Shown here in pieces: positions 6,718 through 10,230 of a stretch of 10,230 bases of DNA; position 1 is the first letter of the stretch; every line of letters starts with the position of its first letter. The stretch lies in contig JAKOSS010000637.1 of NCBI GenBank assembly GCA_029777145.1, positions 1 to 10,230 on the forward strand, given 5' to 3'. The notes beneath the pieces were generated by a model. The model worked only from the letters and a program-made list of their open reading frames with translations, made no database searches and was not told where the DNA came from. This DNA comes from Acidobacteriota bacterium. GTDB taxonomy: Bacteria > Acidobacteriota > Blastocatellia > Pyrinomonadales > Pyrinomonadaceae. Position numbers and translations under genes: made by a program.

Positions 6718-7016
6718 CCAGCCAGCCATCGGCTGGCAAAAGAGAATTAGCTACACGCGTGAGCGGCAGAAAGGCGCAACCGCAAATCGCGTGCCCGCCA
6801 CTTGGCGAGTGAAATACGAATAGCTGCAGGCGTCAAACGATGCCGCGACGCCAGCCAGCCATCGGCTGGCAAAAGAGAATTAGCTACACGCGTGAGCGTG
6901 TAGGCAACGGCGCCAATCGACTCAAGCCCGCCGCCGGGCGGGCGACGGAGAATTAGCTACACGCGTGAGCGGCAGAAAGGCGCAATCGCAACTCGCGAGC
7001 CCGCCACCGGGCGGAC
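6718..7016 (-). repeat. Left array of ~73-bp bipartite palindromic (REP-like) units, about five copies
   Basis: Each unit has two palindromes. Palindrome B lies at 6721-6737, 6793-6810 (decayed), 6854-6870, 6926-6943 and 6999-7016. Starts are 72, 61, 72 and 73 bp apart. Two copies are GCCAGCC-ATC-GGCTGGC; the others are GCCCGCC...GGCGGGC types. Thirteen bases after B follows palindrome A: complete at 6884-6903 (CTACACGC-GTGA-GCGTGTAG), a half copy ending in GAGCGGC at 6751 and 6957, and decayed at 6824. Positions 6718-6765 and 6851-6898 are an identical 48-bp direct repeat. The array begins 13 nt past the transposase stop. Its units are the reverse complement of those in the right array; strand is marked minus to show this, not transcription. 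Confidence 0.85.
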
Positions 7017-7029
7017 GACCGGAAGCAAG

Positions 7030-7470
7030 TTAGTCCCGCCAGAAATTCGGGTCCAAGTCCATCCCATGAGCCCGGACCAAACCCTCCAATTCTGTCTTGA
7101 AATCGAACTTGCGGTGATGCTCCTCCTGACGTTGAATGTAGCGTCTCACGGTCGGAAACATTGATGAACTTACGCTGAATGCTGCATATCGCCGTTGCCA
7201 GGCAAAACGTCTTCGAAAATTCTCGTTTGCCCATTTCGACGAGCTTGATTTGAGCTGCCTAAGAAAATCGGCAACCGTGATAGTTGGAGGAATCCTGGTT
7301 AACAGGTGCACATGATCCTCGATACCGTTGATCTCGAAAGCCGTTCCGCCGAGGTTTCGAACTATTCCACCGAGATATCCATGCATTTGAGGGCGGAGTG
7401 TGGCGTTCAGAAGCGGTAAACGACCCTTCGTCCCAAAGACGATGTGAAGAAGCAGATTTGTATATGACAT
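7030..7470 (-). CDS. IS200-like Y1 transposase, REP-associated (RAYT/TnpA-REP type)
   Basis: This 146-residue HUH-family protein is intact and full length for a small Y1 transposase. The HUH motif is H53-V-H55 within EDHVHLL. WQRRYAAFSVS (91-101) is a family hallmark. The catalytic tyrosine is Y111 in VRRYIQRQEEHH, with Q115 following. IS200/IS605 TnpA proteins cut and rejoin single-stranded DNA at hairpins; RAYT relatives act on chromosomal REP palindromes instead of ordinary IS ends. Assignment to the RAYT side rests on context: palindrome arrays begin 13 nt past the stop and 33 nt before the start, and no TnpB partner is present. ATG 7470 has a good AGGAG site eight bases upstream (7479-7483). 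Base composition looks less G+C-rich than neighbouring genes, suggesting acquisition. Y1 transposase identity is firm; RAYT function is inferred. Confidence 0.9.
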   Translation of the reverse strand: MSYTNLLLHIVFGTKGRLPLLNATLRPQMHGYLGGIVRNLGGTAFEINGIEDHVHLLTRIPPTITVADFLRQLKSSSSKWANENFRRRFAWQRRYAAFSVSSSMFPTVRRYIQRQEEHHRKFDFKTELEGLVRAHGMDLDPNFWRD

Positions 7471-7503
7471 TGTGAGTTCTCCTGTTTGAGGTTTGTGAGT
7501 ATC

Positions 7504-8000
7504 GCCCGCCCGCTGGCGGGCTTATTAGTCTTCGTGTTCGAACTACACGCTCACGCGTGTAGCTATTCCTGTTTGCCCGCCGGGTGGCGGGCTTGCGAGT
7601 TGTAGTGTCGTCTTTCTACACGCTCACGCGTGTGGCTAATCCTGTTTGTCCGCCCGGTGGCGGGCTTGCGAGTTGTGGTGTCGTTTTTCTGCACGCTCAC
7701 GCGTGCTGCTAGTCCCGTTTTTCCCGCCCGGTGGCGGGCTCGTGAGTTGTGGTGTCGTTTTTCAACACGCTAACGCATGTAGCTATTCGTATTTCGCCCA
7801 CCTGGTGGCGGGCTTGTGAGTTTTAGCGTTCTAACTACACGCTAACGCATGTAGCTATTCGTATTTCGCCCGCCTGGTGGCGGGCTTGTGAGTTTTAGCG
7901 TTCTAACTACACGCTCACGCGTGTAGCTATTCGTGTTTCGCCCGCCTGGCGGCGGGCTCGTGACTTGTAACGCCTGACCTACAAGCTAACGCGCGGAGGT
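7504..8000 (+). repeat. Right array of ~73-bp bipartite palindromic (REP-like) units, seven copies
   Basis: Palindrome B (GCCCGCC-N4-GGCGGGC or a close variant) lies at 7504, 7575, 7648, 7722, 7796, 7868 and 7940, each 18 bp, spaced 71, 73, 74, 74, 72 and 72. Palindrome A (CTACACGC-TCAC-GCGTGTAG or variant, 20 bp) lies at 7543, 7616, 7689, 7763, 7835 and 7907, plus a decayed copy at about 7979-7998. The order on the plus strand is A, about 12 nt, B, about 21-23 nt, next A. The connecting sequences are also conserved. The units at 7766-7837 and 7838-7909 differ at a single base. The array fills the whole gap between the transposase start and the aminotransferase stop; no gene or T-run terminator is visible in 7471-8027. 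Confidence 0.9.
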
Positions 8001-8027
8001 AACAGGCTTTCGGTCGCCAAACCGCTC

Positions 8028-9332
8028 TCAACAAACCGAAAATCCGGCGTCGAGCGCGGAGATCATCTCGTCAACGTTATCTTTGGTCGAATTTAGCATC
8101 ATCCCGGTGCGAATGACGTTGCCATATAGTCCGCCCTTGCCGATCAGAACGCCGCGGCGCTTTGTTTCCTCGAAGACCTTCAAAACGGCCTGCGGATTCG
8201 GAGCCTTCGACTTCCGGTCAACGACCAGTTCGATCCCCTGCATCAGGCCTTTGCCGCGAACGTCGCCGATGATCTCGTACTTGTCCTTGAGTTCTTCGAG
8301 GCGCTCGCGCAAATAGTCGCCGACGACACGGCAGTTCGTCCGCAGATCGTTGTCCTCGATGAATTTGATCACCGCCAGGCCGGCGGCCATCGAAACCGGA
8401 TTGCCGCCAAATGTCGCGAATGTCAGGCCCGGGAATTTGTCGGCGATCTCCGGCGTCGCGATCGTCCAGCCGATCGGAACTCCGTTGCCCATTCCCTTAG
8501 CCGACGTGATGATGTCCGGTTCGACGCCCCAGTGTTCGATCCCGAACCACTTGTCACCGGTGCGTCCCCAACCGGTCTGCACCTCGTCCGCGATGCAAAC
8601 GCCTCCGTGCTCGCGCGCGATCCCGTAAACGATCTCGAAATACTCCGGCGGCGGAGTGATGAAGCCGCCGACGCCGAGGATCGGTTCGGCCATAAAGGCC
8701 GCGATCTCGCCGGTCGTCGTCGTCTGGATCAACTCCTTGACGTCCTTCGCGCATGCCAGATCGCACGACGGATATTCCAGTTTGAACGGGCAACGGTAGC
8801 AATACGGAGCCGGCGCGTGGATGATGCCGGCGACCTGTGAGGGCAGCGGCTTCCACGTCGAATGGCCGACCGCGGATAGCGCCGTCGCACTGCGTCCCGA
8901 ATAGGCGTGGCGGAGGACGATCACTTCGTGGCGGCCGGTCGCGAGTTTCGCGGCGACGATCGCCGTGTCGTCGGCCTCGGTCCCGCTCGAAGTAAAGAAC
9001 GACTTCTTCAAATTGCCGGGCGTGATCGCGGCGAGTTTTTCGGCGAGATCGGACTGGTTCGCATTCGCGTACAGCGTCGAGGTGTGCTGGATCTTGTTCG
9101 TCTGTTCGATGATCGCCGCATTGACCTCGGGATTTGCGTGCCCGACGCTGACGGTCAGCACGCCGCCGAAGCAGTCGAGGTACCTGTTGCCCTCGTTGTC
9201 CCAGACATACTCGCCCTCTCCGCGGACGAGCTCTATCGGCTCTTGGTAATAATTCGCGACGGCCGGGAACAGGAACTCTTTGTGTTTGCGGACGGCTTCA
9301 GAAACGGTCATTTTCGATTCGGTCGGATTCAT
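8028..9332 (-). CDS. Class III PLP-dependent aminotransferase (AGXT2/GABA-transaminase-like)
   Basis: The 434-residue protein is a complete fold-type I, class III aminotransferase. Visible features are the phosphate-binding SSGTEA-DD-TA segment (S116-G117-T118), the pyridine-binding D249 in IADEVQTGWGRTG, the Schiff-base lysine K279 in SAKGMGNG, T307 of TFATFGGNP contributed across the dimer, and a plausible substrate-carboxylate arginine R408. The motif LDCFGGVLTVSVGHANPEVN and the GDVRGKGLM-x-GIE tail resemble alanine-glyoxylate aminotransferase 2 and related omega-amino acid transaminases. It would move an amino group between an omega- or alpha-amino acid and a 2-oxo acid in the cytoplasm; the exact substrate cannot be read. 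Residues 178-194 hold a C-x2-C-x8-C-x3-C cluster. ATG 9332 lacks a clear ribosome binding site; ATG 9311 is an alternative. It is monocistronic. Confidence 0.92.
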   Translation of the reverse strand: MNPTESKMTVSEAVRKHKEFLFPAVANYYQEPIELVRGEGEYVWDNEGNRYLDCFGGVLTVSVGHANPEVNAAIIEQTNKIQHTSTLYANANQSDLAEKLAAITPGNLKKSFFTSSGTEADDTAIVAAKLATGRHEVIVLRHAYSGRSATALSAVGHSTWKPLPSQVAGIIHAPAPYCYRCPFKLEYPSCDLACAKDVKELIQTTTTGEIAAFMAEPILGVGGFITPPPEYFEIVYGIAREHGGVCIADEVQTGWGRTGDKWFGIEHWGVEPDIITSAKGMGNGVPIGWTIATPEIADKFPGLTFATFGGNPVSMAAGLAVIKFIEDNDLRTNCRVVGDYLRERLEELKDKYEIIGDVRGKGLMQGIELVVDRKSKAPNPQAVLKVFEETKRRGVLIGKGGLYGNVIRTGMMLNSTKDNVDEMISALDAGFSVC

Positions 9333-9369
9333 ATGAACTAATAAATAGCGGTTGGTCTAAAGTGGAACA

Positions 9370-9398
9370 AATATATGAGAACGGGGGGCGAAAGTAAA
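9370..9398 (-). promoter_or_regulatory. Candidate sigma-70 promoter of the aminotransferase gene
   Basis: On the minus strand TTTACT (9398-9393) and TATATT (9375-9370) are separated by exactly 17 bp, matching four and five of six consensus positions. Transcription would start near 9363, leaving a leader of about 30 nt before ATG 9332. The spacer contains a C6 run. Confidence 0.5.
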
Positions 9399-9535
9399 AA
9401 GGAGAAGGGTAAAAACAAAAAGTGAAAAGGGCAAAAGCAAAGAGGAAAAAGGCAAAAATTCCTCACGACGCGTAACCATGTTCGTTTTTCTACTTTCTAC
9501 TTCTTAGTTTTTACTTTTTTACTTTTTACTTTTCC
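9379..9535. repeat. Low-complexity purine-rich / pyrimidine-rich imperfect inverted repeat
   Basis: Positions 9379-9459 on the plus strand are almost entirely A and G, built from words such as AAAAGTGAAAAGGGC and GAGGAAAAAGG. After about 20 mixed bases, 9481-9535 is almost entirely T and C, built from CTACTTTC and TTTTTACTT words. The pyrimidine arm's reverse complement resembles the purine arm, so the two could pair imperfectly. No gene is present. The outer ends carry the candidate promoters of the aminotransferase (leftward) and the tRNA (rightward). Confidence 0.6.
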
Positions 9536-9554
9536 GCGTTTTTTTTGGTATAAA
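9525..9554 (+). promoter_or_regulatory. Candidate promoter of the tRNA-Thr gene
   Basis: TTTACT (9525-9530) and TATAAA (9549-9554) are 18 bp apart, an acceptable sigma-70 arrangement 37 nt before the mature tRNA 5' end. The T-rich stretch upstream could serve as an UP-like element. The leader contains CCTCGGACGAGG, a short hairpin that would be removed during 5' maturation. Confidence 0.4.
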
Positions 9555-9590
9555 GTTTATTCGCCTCGGACGAGGTGAGACGACAAACAA

Positions 9591-9666
9591 GCCACCCTAG
9601 CTCAGTTGGTAGAGCATTCGATTCGTAATCGAAAGGTCGTCGGTTCAAATCCGACGGGTGGCTCCA
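9591..9666 (+). tRNA. tRNA-Thr (anticodon CGU, reading ACG)
   Basis: The cloverleaf folds completely. The acceptor stem GCCACCC (9591-9597) pairs with GGGTGGC (9656-9662). The D arm is GCTC...GAGC. The anticodon stem TTCGA/TCGAA encloses loop TTCGTAA with anticodon CGT at 9624-9626. The T arm is GTCGG-TTCAAAT-CCGAC. Discriminator T9663 is followed by an encoded CCA (9664-9666). The first two pairs, G1-C72 and C2-G71, fit threonine identity. A dedicated terminator follows. Confidence 0.97.
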
Positions 9667-9685
9667 GAAGATTCAATAACCTACG

Positions 9686-9712
9686 GGCGCCGATTGTCGG
9701 CGCCTTTTGTTT
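9686..9712 (+). terminator. Rho-independent terminator after tRNA-Thr
   Basis: GGCGCCGA (9686-9693) and TCGGCGCC (9697-9704) form a perfect 8-bp stem with a TTG loop, followed directly by TTTTGTTTT. It lies 19 nt past the tRNA CCA end. Confidence 0.9.
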
Positions 9713-9798
9713 TCCTGTACAAGCAACTGAAAACACCGGCGGCACTGCACCTGTCAGAAATCGGACGGAAATGTCATTGACGTATTAGGGGATACGCG

Positions 9799-10140
9799 AT
9801 GGCACCGACGGGACACCACGAGGAAGACGGAAAGAAACGACGGCCGGCAAGTTCTTTTCGTGCGCCGAATTTCGGCGACGGCGGCTTCGAGCGCAAGATC
9901 GATATCGCGATCGTAAGTACATGCGCGGTGGTGGCACTCTTCGTTGGATTCGTCGATTCGAAGGAAACGAAGGCGATCTTCAGTTTCGCCGAGGCAGTAC
10001 TGGTCGCAATCATATGGCTCATCCCTCCGGCGATCATTGCGTGGATCGCGAAACGACTCGCGTTGTCGTGGAAAGCCGCCTTTGTCTTCACCTTCGTCGT
10101 GATCGCAGTCGTATTTTACTTGCTCAGGCAATACTCGTAG
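9799..10140 (+). CDS. Small membrane protein with three predicted helices, function unknown
   Basis: The 113-residue protein has a charged N-terminus (1-33, rich in H, E, D, K and R) followed by hydrophobic segments at about 34-52, 61-84 and 91-109, separated by short charged loops. ATG 9799 is preceded by AGGGGAT with about six bases of spacing, supporting both the reading frame and the start. I do not recognise a family. Open frames on the opposite strand over the same bases are rich in Arg/Asp or lack a ribosome binding site, so the plus-strand frame is preferred. It lies 86 nt past the tRNA terminator and appears to be transcribed independently, though I see no clear promoter. Confidence 0.72.
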   Translation: MAPTGHHEEDGKKRRPASSFRAPNFGDGGFERKIDIAIVSTCAVVALFVGFVDSKETKAIFSFAEAVLVAIIWLIPPAIIAWIAKRLALSWKAAFVFTFVVIAVVFYLLRQYS

Positions 10141-10230
10141 TGAATCCGACCCGATCTTGCGTTTCGGGCCGGGAAGATATTGACGCCGGCCTGGCCACAG
10201 CTAGCGGCCGGCATCGCCCGCGGGAGACGA
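10141..10230. other. 3' flank of the small membrane protein gene
   Basis: No gene is evident before the window ends. GCCGGCC (10185-10191) and GGCCGGC (10206-10212) can form a 7-bp GC stem with a 14-nt loop. It has no T-run, so it is not a standard terminator. Confidence 0.35.

Noticed and set aside
6953..7234. 93-codon minus-strand frame overlapping the transposase 3' end
   Set aside because: It is a shifted frame of the transposase running into the repeat array. The HUH, WQ...FSVS and YIxxQ motifs are all in the 7030-7470 frame, which is intact, so there is no frameshift to explain.
7504..8000. CRISPR array
   Set aside because: Spacing is regular (71-74 bp), but the sequences between palindromes are themselves repeats, not unique spacers, units contain two palindromes, and no cas gene is present.
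6718..8000. Integron attC cassette array
   Set aside because: Hairpins are present, but no integron integrase is visible, no cassette genes lie between hairpins, and units are only about 73 bp.
9606..9788. 60-codon frame starting inside the tRNA
   Set aside because: It translates the tRNA-Thr sequence (the familiar VGSNPTGGS tRNA artefact) and runs through the terminator.
9591..9800. tRNA-Thr as an integration site of a genomic island
   Set aside because: No integrase lies nearby and no repeated tRNA 3' end is visible elsewhere in the window.
9754..10131. 125-codon minus-strand frame opposite the small membrane protein
   Set aside because: It is rich in Asp, Glu and Arg, with no ribosome binding site. 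The plus-strand frame has a clear Shine-Dalgarno sequence and clean hydrophobic segments.

Overview
The window reads as bacterial chromosome of moderately high G+C, most likely from an Acidobacteriota member near Blastocatellia/Pyrinomonadales. This is inferred from protein style, not from a marker gene. The evidence is a run of 45-residue VCBS/FG-GAP-like repeats of the form D-x-DGDG-x-x-D...FRPS-x-G-x-W, and two protein domains I recognise mainly from acidobacterial genomes: a 'GTRTT...IGN-RP...WYSPEL' domain and a 'V-VPRS...DVLMG-DG-ARAIRF-like' membrane-protein tail.

Layout. Positions 1-118 hold the 3' end of a plus-strand gene, perhaps a CbbQ/NorQ-type AAA+ ATPase. Positions 119-386 are non-coding and end in a terminator that serves the next operon. 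Positions 387-5635 are a compact minus-strand operon of four genes. In transcription order these are a single-pass membrane protein resembling an anti-sigma factor, a secreted EF-hand protein, an ECF sigma factor, and a large secreted FN3 / di-heme cytochrome c peroxidase / six-repeat VCBS protein. The layout suggests a cell-envelope regulatory unit with secreted calcium- and heme-binding products, but the signal and the sigma regulon cannot be read from the sequence.

Positions 5753-6601 encode a divergent plus-strand DUF72 (YecE-like) protein. Positions 6718-8000 are the most unusual part: a small IS200-like/RAYT Y1 transposase (minus strand, 7030-7470) sits between two arrays of a bipartite palindromic repeat with a period of about 73 bp. 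The left array is inverted relative to the right, and some palindromes carry paired substitutions that preserve the hairpins. It looks like a REP/RAYT system with locally amplified target elements.

Positions 8028-9332 encode a minus-strand class III PLP aminotransferase (AGXT2/GABA-transaminase-like) with a four-cysteine insert. A purine/pyrimidine low-complexity spacer separates it from a plus-strand tRNA-Thr(CGU) with encoded CCA and a near-ideal terminator. A small three-helix membrane protein of unknown function (9799-10140) closes the window.

All calls were made by eye from sequence and translation. No database search or folding program was run.
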